Assembly (NCBI RefSeq): GCF_042453785.1
Contig: NC_091675.1
Coordinates: forward strand, 5,902,501 to 5,966,500
Origin: Malus domestica
Lineage: Eukaryota; Streptophyta; Magnoliopsida; Rosales; Rosaceae
DNA length: 64,000 nt
Direction: 5' to 3'
A program made the translations under genes and the position numbers. This document shows positions 1 to 12,784 of the stretch, one piece after another. Within the stretch, counting starts at the first letter, position 1. Every line of letters begins with the position of its first letter. The notes under the pieces are model-generated. The model saw nothing but the letters and a program-made list of their open reading frames with translations. It did no database searches and was not told the origin of the DNA.

Positions 1-95
1 AATCTTGGTGTCTTTTATATTTTGTTCTTCCATTTCATTTGATATATTATAGCTTGAGTTGGTTCCAATTGGCTTGGTGTTATCTTAGCACAACA
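1..95 (+). repeat. 3' end of the 5' LTR of the copia element
   Basis: Bases 1-95 align with 4769-4872 of the downstream LTR. Over this stretch I count four substitutions and one 9-bp segment (4800-4808) that is absent here. The LTR ends in CAACA at 95, just before the primer binding site. Confidence 0.93.
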
Positions 96-97
96 AT

Positions 98-109
98 TGG
101 TATCAGAGC
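98..109 (+). other. Primer binding site (initiator tRNA-Met type)
   Basis: TGGTATCAGAGC lies three bases downstream of the LTR end. This is the usual plant copia primer site, complementary to the 3' end of initiator tRNA-Met. Confidence 0.9.
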
Positions 110-144
110 ACTGGTTGCTTTTGGGTACCGTCTAGTTGCTAAAG

Positions 145-3100
145 ATGTCAGATGGGCAAGATGAGAATCCTTTTGGAAACAGCTCCGGGTTTGCAAGAAC
201 CACGGTGCAAAATGCAAGGTTCAAAGTGGAAAAGTTTGATGGCACAAATAACTTCGGGATGTGGCAATGTGAGGTCAAGGATGTGTTGGCTCAACAATAT
301 CTACTTGCCGCTTTGGGAGATAAGCCGGTAGCTATGTCCAAGTCGGAATTGGAGAAATTAAATTTGTGGGCTTGCTCTACAATTCGGTTGTGCCTTGCAA
401 AAATTCAGAATTATTTTGTGATGCGAGAGACATTGGCAAATGTGTTGTGGTAAAAATTAGAAGACAAATACATGACAAAGAGTGTGGAGAACCAACTACA
501 CATGAAGAAAAAGCTCTACCACTTCCAATACAAAGAAGGTACAAAAATGATTAGACACCTCGATGCTTTTAATAAGTTGATTGCCTATTTAATGAATTTA
601 GATGAGGATATTAAGGATGAAGATAAGGCCTTAATATTGTTGAATTCCTTGCCGGACTCTTATGAGCATTTTGTTACCACTATTATGCATGGTAAAGAAA
701 CTGTGAAATTTGAAGATGTGTCAAATGCCTTGATGAATTATGAAATGAGGCATAGAGATAAGAATCATGATAGTACCCGTGAAGCTTTATTTGTTAGAGG
801 TAGATCATTAGAAATGAGATCCTTCTCTAGTAAGAAAAAATCATAGTCTCGACCTAGAGGAAATTCTAAAGTTAGAAAAAAACTTGGAAATGGATGAATG
901 TGGTTTTTGTCATAATACGGGCCGTTGGAAGAAAGATTGTCCTAGGTTAAGGACCAAAGGCAAAATAAGTTCTGAAGCTAATGTTGTTGAGCTTGAAAAT
1001 GATTTTTCTGATTTTGCTTTAATCGCTTCCACATCATTTGATTGTGCTACTAAGTGGGTGTTGGATAAAAGTTGTACTTATCATATGACTCCTCACAAGG
1101 ATTGGTTTTCAAGCTTGAAAGAGTTTGATGGTGGTGTTGTTTTCATGGGAGATGACAATCCTTGTACAACAAAAGGGATCAGTACAATTCATTTGAAGTT
1201 GCATGATGGTATGGTTAAAGAGATGACAGGTGTTCGGTATGTACCGAATTTGAAGAAAAATCTTATTTCTTTGGGCTCTTTAGAATCCAAAGGCTTCAGG
1301 TTTCATTCAGATGGACATACATTGAAAGTTACTTATGGTGCACTTGTTGTGATGAAAGCTCCTCGATGTGGTCATTTGTATCTATTGCAAGGAAGCACTG
1401 TGACAGGTGAAGCATCTGTAGTCTCAGAAAATATGGGCACATCTGATTCAAATACTACTAGACTGTGGCATATGAGATTAGGCCATGCCGGTGAGAGAGC
1501 TCTACAAGGGCTTATGAAACAAGGCCTTCTAAAATGTGTCACAACTTGTAAGCTTGATTTCTGCGAGCATTGTGTCTTGGGGAAGCAAACTAGAGTGAAG
1601 TTTGGTACTGCAGTACATCAGACGAAGGGCATTCTTGATTATGTGCATTTGGATGTTTAGGGTCCTACAAAGACTCCCTCTTTGAGTGGTAGACATTGGT
1701 TTGTGACCTTTGTTGATGATTATTCTAGAAGGTCTTGAGTTTACACTATGAGGCACAAGAGTAGGGTGTTGAGCATTTTCTTGAGTTGGAAGAAAATGAT
1801 TGAGAACCAGACTGGGAGAAAGATTAAGATTTTGAGATCGGATAATGGTGGTGAATACACATCCAACCCTTTCTTTAAAGTTTGCAAAGAGGAAGGGATT
1901 GTGAGGCATTTCAGTGTCCAGGGAACTCCACAACAAAATGGAGTTGCAAAAAGATCGAATCGAACCTTGCTTGAGAAGGTTAGATGTATGTTGTCTCAGT
2001 CAGGTTTGAGCAAGTCATTTTGAGCAGAGGCAGTTACTTATGCATGTCACATCATCAACCGGTTACCATCAGTTGTTGTTCAAGGCAAGACACCAATGAA
2101 GGTATGGATTGGAAAACCTTCTTCTAATTATGACTATATCCGTATTTTTGGTTCACCAGCTTATTTTCATGTGACTGAAAATAAACTTGATCCTAAAGCC
2201 AAAAAGGCTATCTTTCTTGGTTTTAGTAATGGTGTCAAATGTTATAGGTTATGGTGCCCAAAGATGAAGAAACCTGTAATCAGTAGAGATGTGACATTTG
2301 ATGAAGAAAGTATGTTTAAAGACTATGGGAATAATGTGAAAGATGTCCAACAGGTGAAGCTTGAGAAAATTGCCTCTAGTACTTTAAATCCTATTTCCGC
2401 TGATGTCGAAGCCACTACAAGTGAAGAAGTGGGAAACCATGATGATGTTGAAGAAGTTGAAGTTGAAGACTATTTTCAAGATGAAGAGCAAGTTTCACCT
2501 CACGAGTCTATTGCCAAGAACATAGGAAAGAGAAATATTACCAAGCCAGCTCGATATAGTAATTACGTTTCTTTTGCTCTTCCTATTATCACTAATGAGA
2601 TTCCATCCAATTTTGAAGAAGCTATTGAGAGTGAAGAAAAGGAGAAATGGTGCAATGTCATGGGTGATGAGATGAATTCTCTCTTGAAGAACAAGACTTG
2701 GGAGTTAGCTAAATTACCTAAGGGTAAGAAAGCTATTGGTTGCAAATGGGTGTATGCCAAGAAGGAAGGTGTTGATGAGAAAAGCAATGTGAGATTCAAA
2801 GCAAGATTAGTTGCTAAAGGGTATGCACAAAATGAGGGCATTGACTACAATGAAAGCTTTTCTCCGGTTGTGAAGCACTCTTCAATTTGCATTATATTAG
2901 CTTTTGTTGCACAATATGATCTTGAGCTTGTGCAACTCGATGTGAAGACGGATTTCCTACATGATGATTTAAATGAAGAGATTTATATGTGTCAACCGAA
3001 TGGGTACAAAGCGAAAGGGAAAGAAAATTTGTTTTGCAAGTTGAAGAAATCACTTTATGGCTTAAAGCAATCTCCAAGACAATGGTTTTTGAGGTTTGAT

Positions 3101-4135
3101 AAATTTATGAGAGGGCAAAATTATTCTAGAAGTCAATATGATTATTGTGTGTACTTCAAGAAGTTGCAAGATGGGTCTTTCATTTATTTGTTGATATATG
3201 TTGATGATATGTTGATTGCCTCAAAGAATGTCGAAGAGATTGAGAAATTGAAGAAGCAAATGAAGAATGATTTTGAGATGAAGGATCTTGGAGAAGCAAA
3301 GAAGATCATTGGCATGGAGATCACTAGAGATAAAGAGAAGGGTTTGGTATGCTTGAATCAAAGACAATACCTTGAGAAGTTGATTCAGAAGTTTGGAGTT
3401 CATGATTCAACCAAACCGGTTAGTACCCCTTTAGCTCCTCATTTTAAATTGAGTTATATACAATGTCCTAAAACTGATAAAGAGAAGTTGCAAATGAAAA
3501 ATGTACCATATGCAAATTTGATTGGTAGTTTGATGTACGCAATGGTATGCTCTAGACCGGATATTACTTATGCAGTTGGTATAATGAGTCGATATATACA
3601 TAATCCTGGTAAAGAGCATTGGCATGCATCTAAGTGGATATTGAGGTATCTCCATGGTACTCGAGATGTTGGTTTATGTTTTGAGAAGAATGGCTCTGGT
3701 ATTGGTCACTTTGCAGTTGGTTATGTTGATTCAGATTATTCAGATGATTTGGATAAAAGGAAGTCTACTACAGGCTATGTGTTTACTATGGCTAAAGGGC
3801 CAGTTTGTTGGAGGACCATTTTGCAGTCTTCTGTTGCCTTGTCCACTACAGATGCTGAATATATGGTCGTTGCCAAAGATTTGGGGGTTGATTAGAAGCA
3901 GGTGGAGTTGCATTGTGATAGTTAGAGTGCCATTTATTTGGCTAAGTATCAGGTTCATCATGCAATGACCAAGCACATAGATGTGCATTATCACTTTGTT
4001 TGTGAAGTTGTTGGTGAAAGGGATATCATTTTATAGAAGATTCCAACTAAAGACAACTCGGCTGATATGTTGACTAAGGTTGTTGGTGTAGCCAAGTTTG
4101 TTCATTGCTTAAACTTGGCTCACATTTTGCCCATA
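145..4135 (+). pseudogene. Copia gag-pol polyprotein, broken
   Basis: The first ATG is at 145. Gag continues to a TAA at 451-453, resumes in the same frame to a TAG at 844-846, then shifts frame before the zinc knuckle (from about 890). From 884 one frame holds protease, integrase, RT (YVDD box near 3197-3208) and RNase H, interrupted by TAG 1658, TGA 1736, TGA 2021, TAG 3893, TAG 3923 and TAG 4034. Key residues are also lost: the CCHC knuckle has Arg for His (TGRWKKDC), the protease DSG/DTG motif reads DKS, and the integrase third acidic residue is Lys (NGVAKRSNRT). Normal copia polyproteins are one ORF of about 1300-1450 aa. Confidence 0.93.
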
Positions 4136-4286
4136 TAAAGCAGGCATTGAGCAGTAGGAGCTTTGGAGCATTTTGGCTCGACTTGAGTTATTCTCTTGCT
4201 ACTTTTGGGAGTGGTTTTGTGTTGATTGTTGATTATGTTTGTTTGGCTAATCATGGCGCTTTCGGGAATTTGGCCAAAGTGGAGAT

Positions 4287-4872
4287 TGTTGAATATATGG
4301 CCAAATTGTAGTGGGCCTTTATTTATAAGCCCAACAGCCCATTTAAAGGGCCTTTCTTCTTTGGCCCATGTGAAAAGCCATGGCTGTGGCTAGGGTTTTA
4401 ATTGGCAGCAGCAGCTGCCTTTGTTTTTTAGCAGCAGAAAAAGAAAGAAAAAAAAAAGGAGTGCCGCAGCCCCCTTTTTGGAGAGAAGAAGAAAGTGTGC
4501 TCCTCTCATTTGGTTAGCACTCACTCAATTAAAAGTTGTATTTGTTGTAATAGTTTTGAGCTCTATATAGAGAAGAAATTAATCATTATATTTCTTTCTC
4601 TATTTGTTTCTTTGGTGAGTGAGAGTTTTTGGGTGTATTGGGGTTTTGGTTGTGAGATTGCCAACACTTTGTAAACACTCTCATTTGGCTAATAGTGGAT
4701 TATTGGGTGACCTCCTACTGCTCCGAGAACGTACTCCAGTTACACTGACTGTTGAGGAACCTTGTTAAAATCTTGGTGTCTTTTATATTTTGTTCTTGTA
4801 TTTCATTTGATATATTATCTGTGGGTTAGCTTGAGTTGGTTCCAATTGGCTTGGTGCTATCCTAGCACAACA
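4287..4872 (+). repeat. 3' LTR of the copia element (586 bp)
   Basis: The LTR starts TGTTGAATATATGG directly after the purine tract (GGCCAAAGTGGAGAT) and ends CACAACA at 4872. It contains a TATA-like CTCTATATAG at about 4560-4570 that could be the LTR promoter. Its last 104 bases match the window start. Confidence 0.92.
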
Positions 4873-7229
4873 AAACTTTTCCCCCAAATAATTTCTCATC
4901 CGTAGCTGTTGAGAAGCGTTGTAGTTTGTAGAGAACAAGAACTAATGAAAATATGTGTCTCTAATGTTCTAGTAATGTTGGTACTCTAGCAACTCAATTC
5001 ATTACTTTCCTCCGTTTCTCCTCATCTGTAATAGCTAATAAAATTTGTAGAAATCTAAGAAGGGTTTCTCTGCTTAAGACTCTAATCTGATATTTTTCTT
5101 GACATGTTGCATTTCCTAGTTTCACCTGTAAATTCGTTAGTCTTTCCAAGATGCACTTATATTTTTAATTTCCTACCTGTACTATGAATGAAGAAATGCA
5201 TGCAAATATGGGTGACTAAAAAAATCGAGGGAAAAAATCCAGATTCGTAAAAATATCGGTACTTGTAACATGTATTTATATGTTGTTTTCCAAAGCAAAA
5301 CAAATTGGCATGCTTTTGGTGTAGATCCAATTAGTAAAACATCTATCAGATGAGACAGGGCCAACAAAACTCTGAAATACCAAGCATCAAGAGTTAGAAA
5401 ATGAAATGAATGAAATTTCACAAAATGATATACTTAATCGTTGTTGCATCGTTCCAGCATACACGATTTTCTGGGAAATTTGAGTTTTGCCTCTCAAATT
5501 ATACCTTTGAAAGCATAACTAAAGGGAGAAAACATGGCCGAACACCATTCGTATGTGTCTTCTATACAATCCAAATCAAATGTTGTGTAAAGAAAAGAAA
5601 AAAGAAGAAAAAACAGTGATTCGGTTTAAGATAAACTCATTCACAGAAAACAATCCAAAATTTCAAAATTCATATTTTAGACTAGATTAAGTTATTAAAA
5701 AAACATCAGTGAAGAGCAATAAACAGACATTTTATCGACATGTTGCATCATATACTACCTACCATTCTGTTATTATGCAATCAAAGAAATCAGAAAAGGG
5801 TAGTTGAGTGCACCTTCGAAATCAAAATAGTGTTTTGCCTTGCATTATTGCATTATTCCACTCTGAAACTCCTAAAAGGTCGAATGTGTGTTAATAAAAG
5901 AAAACGTGATAGACGTTGAGAGTGAATCCCACGTCAGGGAAAGGAGCACCTTGTATATGTGCTTATAAGTAATTGGGTTATTCTCCATATTGCCAATTGG
6001 TATTATGGTGGAACCTTGCCACACACTATACATGTTGAGAGTGAATCCCACATTAGGGAAAGGAGGGACATTACATTTGCTTATAAGTAATTAGGCTACT
6101 GTATATATTCCCAATTGGTTTTATGGTGGAACCCTAACTTTCTGAAATAGAGGACTAAAATTGTGGGACTGCATTGTTCGGCTTAACAACAACAACAATA
6201 AGATAAAGGAGAATGACATATACTTGAAAATGGTAATTGTGCATCTTAAGCAACGGAAAAAAGAAATGAAGTATCAGCAATGGAACTAAGAAATCAGAAA
6301 TAAGATTGAAACATAAACATAAAACTGTAAGTGATACATAGTTTAGTTGTAAACCGTGGTTTCTTGTAAAGCATCTAGTTGTATGAGTACAGACTTCAAC
6401 AACTTGTCAACAGATGAGCCCTTCCCAGTACTTCGACTTCCACAAATTCCTCTGCTCCCCTTTTAAATATACCACCCACAAAACTAATGAAAAGATACGG
6501 ACATATTTGCGAGGGGTATTTGAAACAAAAAACTGCAAACTAAAAGTAAATATCGTGTCAGCCAATTTGATTTTTGGAAAATATGTATGGCAGGAGAAAA
6601 ATTCGGAATTTTGTATCATTAGTACTTAATTGCCACTGGTTTCGTGGATTTTGATATGGTTTGAAGAAAAATGCAGGTTTCTGTGTAATTGAATGATAGA
6701 AGAAGAGATAAAAGTTGTGGGAGGCCTGATGATGTCTTGGCGGAATGACTTCTTATGCGGAACTTATACGTAACCCTTATGCGACACTCTATGCAATTAC
6801 AATATGCATCGGAGAGATTTTAAAATTTCTTTTTAGGCATCTTTCCTTTAAGCATTGGCTTGTACTACTTGGTTGTCAATCGAAATCGAACGTCAACAAA
6901 AGTAAATTGGATTTTAACTAATCAATATGAGGAGTTTTTTCAATCATAATTTGTATCACATGACAAATTTGTTCACAAGATACTACTGATTTAATCACAA
7001 CTTATGAGTTGTATATATAGATTGTCAAATGTAGTATAGAAATATGTATACATATGTAGATTAAATCAGTTGACCAAGACAACGTACTTTCCACAACTCC
7101 ATAATCATCATCCCTCGCCATGACCATTACATTGCCATTACTACCATGACCATCACCACTCGACTAATAAATGAATACACTTGAGCTCTATTTACCCCAA
7201 ATAGAATACGAATAACAGAAATTTATAAG
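4873..7229. other. Intergenic DNA, no gene seen
   Basis: This is AT-rich sequence between the copia element and the 3' UTR of the first patatin gene. ORFs here are short and overlap on both strands, with no recognisable protein family. The only structure I can support is the duplicated block at 5915-6134. Confidence 0.6.
5915..6134 (+). repeat. Two diverged copies of a ~100-bp LTR-like block, period 119 bp
   Basis: Copies start at 5915 and 6034 with GTTGAGAGTGAATCCCAC, share CTTATAAGTAATT in the middle and end TTATGGTGGAACC. The layout (TG start, TATA-like TTATAAG, a CCAATTGG segment) looks like a fragment of a plant LTR or TRIM. The family call is tentative. Confidence 0.6.
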
Positions 7230-7475
7230 TAAGAAAATCAAAGCTTAATTTTATTGATAATTGAACAACAAATAAAAGAAAGAATGTATATGTTATACAT
7301 CTGTTACAGTGATATCCCAACTGGGATTAATCGAACACGAACAAATATTACAAGAATGAAGTATGATGGCATTTGCCCACGTACTCTTGAACTATCAATA
7401 ACTTTTTACAATTTACAATTCCAAACACTACTAAATTAAAGAATCATGACTTCATCAATCATAGGGTAATATATA
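7230..7475 (-). other. 3' UTR region of patatin gene 1
   Basis: The segment from about 7237 matches 44103-44360 downstream of the second patatin gene (for example ACAGTGATATCCCAAC in both). The shared non-coding sequence shows that the duplication included the 3' UTR. Confidence 0.75.
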
Positions 7476-9701
7476 TCAGTAGGTATTTCCAGCAGGCTCA
7501 TTAGTTGACCTGCTTGCTTGGCGAAGCAGCTTCTCTTCGGAGAGTAGTTTAGCAAACCTGAAATCATAATTAATTAAGTTCCAAATTTTCATTAATAAAC
7601 AATCATTACAATATATACGTGTGTATTATATATAAGATAAATAATTATGTTATGTACCTTGTAAGAGCCTCTGCATTAGTCTCATGATTAGAAGCCTCAA
7701 ACCTGCCACTGTCCAAATTAACCCTGGAAACTGGTTGTTTCAATAGCCCTTCACCAACTTTCACAAGATTGGCCAAATTTTTCTTTGTTGCCACATCTAC
7801 AGAAGATACTGTCCCGTGAAGGGTATCGTCCTGCATTTTGTTTCCACGAAGCGTATCAGAAATGTTGTTTTGTGTGTCTAAACCATATTAATAGACAAAT
7901 TAGACTAGCAGCCATGGATAAAATACATTTCAGATGATGATTTCATTACCTGAATTCGAAGATAGTTTTCTTCAGAATTAAGGGCTTGAAAAACGCCAGA
8001 AAGGTGAAGATCAACCATATCGGCGCTCGCTTGACTGAAAACGTCAATGATCGGGGTGGAACCACCGCTGGTTAACCAATTCAAGAGGCCCCATTTGGCT
8101 GCAGCAGGTGCATGGTATTTCCGTTCAGCTTTTGATGAGCCAGTTCCTAATGATATTACTAGAAATCGTCCATAGTCCATGAGTTTTACAGGAACGATAT
8201 CTGAATTCTCCTTCTCTATTTCGTTCATCACTTCACAAATAGCAACAAATGTCTGCAAGGTAAAAAAAATGTTTAAGCCATTTTCTAATTAAACCAAGTT
8301 TATTATAAATGAAATCTTAGATATACAGTACAACATTCTCTTGTCTGCAATCTATAATAAAAATAATATAACAGAAAACAGGGGTTTGAATCGTGTTATA
8401 ATATTTACCGGATTATTTGCAGCCACGCCGCCATCTATAAGGTTATATTCTCTAACTGTTCCTGCAGCATACTTGGTTTCAAAATAATGAGCTGGAAGGT
8501 AAGTTGGTGCTGCTGAGGTTGCAATGCATATGTCGGAGAGTAAGGCATCGGTGCACGGCTTCTTTTCCACCTGGTAAAAAACCACATAAATGCCCATGCG
8601 TATTAGATATCAACTACATATTTTTAAGTAATTTTCTTAACTATTTCTTTGGAGATGATGAAGAAGTGAAATTTCCAGATAGAAGAAGGTGATCAAGTAC
8701 AAACCCTAAGGCTAGAGAAGACAACTGGCTGGAGATTCCGAATGTCGAATGTGGGAATGACAACATTAGTCAATGTGTTGTGCAACTTGTTGTTGCCTAA
8801 TTTTTGCCTGATCAAGCCATGTAGATACTTACCGTCGTATTTTGGTCCTGTTAGAGCTTTCATAATCTTTCTTGTATACGGAAGCCAACTGTAAACAGAA
8901 GTAATATATTGACTATAAAGAATCTTAACCATATACAATAGCAATATAGTAACAAAATAATAAATTTGAAATTTAACATGTAATCCACAAATTTGAAATT
9001 TAACTTGTTGTAAAAGCATTACATCTTTTGGGGGAAGATTTTAGGGCATTCACTTAGGTAAAAGTCCTTAATATCTTCGGCAGCAAACAGTGGGCGGTCA
9101 TTCTCGTTTGGGGTTGTGAGCATGGCTGTCACAAGACCACCAGTGCTTGTTCCTGCGATCACATCGAAGTAGTCGGCAATTCTTGCATCCTCACCGTCCA
9201 GCTTCTGCAAACATTAATCTCAATTTAATACTTTTTTTATTTTTAAATTATTATTATTATTGAGGGGAGGAGAATAATTCGAAACTATTACAATACTTTA
9301 GGAAAGAAGAAGTTTTAGGACCTGAGGCACATGGAAACCTGACACCTACCAACTACTTGATAATACATGACACTGAACTACGTACTAACTAGTGTATTAC
9401 GCATGACGGACGTTGATTAAACTATATGTAACTATAATTTTGTTACACGCAAATGTGGAATGACATGGTGTGTATGCATTCACATATTTGCAAAATTAAC
9501 CTTATCCGGGAGGGGAACTTGAGACCTCTTCGGACAAAGTTGGAGATAAGTACATGACCAACAAAGTTAACATAATATTGTTAATCACATTACCTGAAGT
9601 TCAGATTCAAGAAAACCGAGGATGGTGGCTGGAATAAGGCCTCTTATCCCGCCGCCGTCGATGCTGAGAACTGTGATGAGCTTTCTACTGGTTATTTCCA
9701 T
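7476..9701 (-). CDS. Patatin-like phospholipase A, copy 1 (397 aa)
   Basis: Seven exons on the minus strand: 9701-9594, 9204-9023, 8888-8705, 8570-8409, 8252-7950, 7830-7658, 7557-7476. All have GT/AG borders and compatible phases, giving 397 aa, close to the ~400-aa plant PLP2/PLA-II size. The protein has the oxyanion-hole glycine loop DGGGIRG (aa 15-21), the nucleophile elbow GTSTGG (GxSxG) in exon 2 and the dyad aspartate in [10 protein letters not shown] in exon 4. The family hydrolyses acyl groups of galactolipids and phospholipids, usually in the cytosol or at membranes, during stress, pathogen or hormone responses. No signal peptide is evident, so it is probably not a vacuolar storage patatin. 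The start ATG at 9701 is preceded by a TATA box about 95 bp upstream. A second copy lies 35 kb downstream. Confidence 0.93.
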
Positions 9702-9796
9702 TAGAAGGTTTGAGAAAGGGAGAGGGAGATAGAGCCTGAACAATTGATGAGCTAGAGTTCTTAATTTGATTGTGATTTCTCCTTGAGAGTAGTTGG

Positions 9797-9804
9797 TATT
9801 TATA
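9797..9804 (-). promoter_or_regulatory. TATA box of patatin gene 1
   Basis: The minus strand reads TATAAATA about 96 bp before the ATG. The same motif sits upstream of the paralogue at 46479-46486, in matching flanking sequence. Confidence 0.7.
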
Positions 9805-11520
9805 GACTTTAGCTTGGTAGCTTGCTTGCGCGAATACGTATATACCATGATTTTCCAGGAATGAACCTCTCCCTTTAGATAGTTCATTTCCAACATGGTC
9901 ACTAACATATTAAACTCATGCTGAAGGCTTTAAGCTCATCCTCCAACTCAGCCCAGCTCCCTAATTAATCCAGAAATTTAGAGGCCAATTAACTGAGTTT
10001 GAATCATACTTAAATATAGGGAATGAATTTTGCATACGGCTTTTTCTTCTTTTGCACACCCTGTTTATTTCTGTCTACTAATTCTCCTTATTTTATTTGA
10101 CTGAAGTCCCAAAAATATTTCTCTAATTATAAAAGTCGGACTAATGTATACTAGTCTTATATATGTGAGAATTTCAAAACGTAAAACAAAACTTATTAAT
10201 TTAGCTAGCTTCCATGATCATAATCCTTGAGGCTCTTCCGTACAGGATATAAACATGAAGAGTTCTTCGTGCTAGTTGCATATCCTGCGCATGCAATATT
10301 GACCTGTTATTCATGACCACTAGTGGCCAAGTAGTGGTCCCTCCAAAATTTATACATATCCCCATATCCGCATATGCATATATGCGGGAATATATAATTG
10401 AACTGGTTTTATTATTCATGTCATCCTGCCGCCTTATTTACTCGTTCAATTCAAACAACAGAAAAAAAAAAAACGTCACCCATATTACTGTTGCGTCAAC
10501 CAAATGGTCCATGGCCCCAAAAGCCAATTCAACAATTAGCTTGACACATAGGACGACACGTAATCGATGGTTTTATCCAATCCGACTATATTTATTTATT
10601 TAAAGTGAGATGAATCATCTCTCTTCGTTTGCAAGTTTTGAATCACCCTCTCGCAGTTGAATTCGGACTTTCATCTCCTTATGTCTTTATTTTTATTTTT
10701 TTTACATTCACAAGAATTAAAATTAACCAAATGTCCGGTATGTTGTGAAAGGGAGAGACAATATTTTTTTTAGTTTCGAAAAACAATAGTTTGAACTGCT
10801 CTAATCTCCAAACAATAAATTTGAGTCTAAAAGGGAATGCACACTATCTTGCCTAACCCAACATCAGCGAAAAGTTTTGGAAAGTTTCTTTTTAATTTTT
10901 GTTTTTATATATTTTTTTTATATTGAGACACATACATACAATTTATTATGACATTTTTGGCTCTTCCATGTAATGCTTTCTTTCTTTAATGGAAACGTGG
11001 AAACATTTCATTGTATAGTGTAAGAATGAAATTCATAATCAACTAAAAACCCTTATTTGGATTAGAACCGTGATCCGTTGAACAATCTTTTGAGTATCTA
11101 CATCTCTCTTTGTATCGTGACAACTCCATAGCAAAAACAAATTATCTTCTACTCTCTTTCACTCATCTTATCACAACTCTATTCAATGGGGCTAGAAGGG
11201 TTATTTCTGGGTGCCGAATGTGAGAGCAGTGACCCTTGTTATATAATAATAGAGGTAGAATCCGAGTAGGGAACTTCCCATCATGTAATTCTGCTCAAAC
11301 AAGACTTTATCACCTAAAGTTTAGATTCATATCTAATTAGGTTTACTAATCGTATTAGGACTTCTATAGTTATAAAAACCTAGTAATACACTCTTCTCAT
11401 TAGCGTACAAGTATTATTAAAATCAATCTCTGCAATCCTTAATCTATAAGAGACGTTACATACAAGTGTGCAGCTCTAATATAGTCTTACATATAAACAT
11501 CATAACCAGAACCCTTCATT
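9805..11520. other. Upstream region of patatin gene 1; nearer ~0.85 kb shared with the paralogue
   Basis: Stretches at about 10140-10320 and 10490-10610 resemble 46617-47130 and 48090-48200 upstream of the second patatin gene (for example a shared GACACATAGGA motif). This marks the minimum extent of the duplicated promoter region. Beyond about 10640 I see no gene and no recognisable repeat. Confidence 0.6.
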
Positions 11521-11693
11521 ATCATATCTAGAAAAAGTCATTCAATTTAAAGACCGTTTAGTCATTCATAAGTGTCGAACAAATCAATGGTTATGGTGAT
11601 AATTAAGCAATGTACTTATGATAAACGGTCAATTTGTATGATCTATATGGATGCTAACAGTCTTCAAATTGAATGATTTTTTCTAAATATGAT
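11521..11693. mobile_element. Fold-back MITE, 173 bp
   Basis: The first ~34 bases and the last ~34 bases are inverted copies of each other with a few mismatches (ATCATATCTAGAAAAAGTC at the left; its near-complement at the right). The next inner blocks (GACCGTTTA...ATAAGT and ACTTATGATAAACGGTC) also pair. Almost the whole element could fold as one hairpin. It encodes nothing. Confidence 0.75.
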
Positions 11694-12784
11694 CTTTAGA
11701 TAATGATTATCAAAGAGAATGAACGGCTGTGATTATGACGTTTGTATGATAAAATGATCACTACACAAAATTTGAGCACTGCGCACAATAAATTATATGT
11801 GCCCTTTAAGGCCAAAAAGCACCAACATATGTACCCATAGACCAATAGCAACAGTGCAACAACTATATTTGTATAATTGCCCTCTATAGGCATCACCATT
11901 GCTAAAAGGGCACAATAAACTGTTTGGTGCTCAAAGAGGCAAGCACAAATAAAGGCATTTGTGTGTCTATGTTCTGACAAACTTGTCAGATGACCTTCTC
12001 CATCCATGTTTGCACTATTTTTGTTATTGTGCCCAATAGGTTCTATTTAAAAAAAAATAGAAATGTAAAATTTTGAAATAAAACCAAAAATTTAAAATTT
12101 TCATAAAATCAAAGATGGCAATCTCGGCTGTAAAAAGCAATCCAATAGTAGAAATGGAATGTCTATAATGAAACTACACTCATAAAGAACATGTTCAAGA
12201 TAAAAGACCAACAAAATAATGAGATTATCCTATCAATGCATCCATGCATTCCTACATATAGCCACCCATAACTGATTTTACCCTTTTTCCCAGCTCGGTG
12301 GATTATGCAATCATCTTCCTAAAATCCAAACCAAAGGAAAAATGAAAAAGGGAAAGGATCACATATTTCCAGTGATGTTTAACTACCCAAACATCCAATC
12401 AACATTGAGAATTCATTAGCTTTACACACACTACTACAAAAGGGCCTTATAGTGTCAGTAAGTGGCGTCGGTTTAATATAATATAGTGGCAGATAAGACA
12501 GTTGCGACACTAACTGAAGATGACGTAGGATTTACTGTCGCTTATAAGCGTCATAAAATGTCTACGTCGCTTTTAAACCGACGTAAACATTTAATGTCGC
12601 TTATAACTGACATATATTTTAATAATTTTAAATACTAGCGTCGCTTTAAACAAAACAGTGTCGCTTTTAAGCGACATAAAGCATTGGTGTCGCTTTTAAG
12701 CGACACAAAGTATTGTTTTTAAATATTTTAAAGTCTGCGTCGGTTCTAAATGACATAGATTTTAGTTTTTTTTAAATATCTATG

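Larger units (their letters stand above)
1..4872 (+). mobile_element. Ty1/copia LTR retrotransposon, Tork/Tnt1-like, inactive; left LTR cut by window edge
   Basis: The end of a 5' LTR (1-95) is followed by a tRNA-Met type primer binding site at 98-109, then gag, protease, integrase, reverse transcriptase and RNase H in copia order, a purine-rich tract ending at 4286 and a full 3' LTR (4287-4872, TG...CA). The gag start and the order of domains resemble the Tnt1/Tork lineage; this lineage call is from memory. The target-site duplication cannot be checked because the left flank is outside the window. The coding region carries many stop codons and at least one frameshift, so the copy cannot move by itself. 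Confidence 0.95.
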
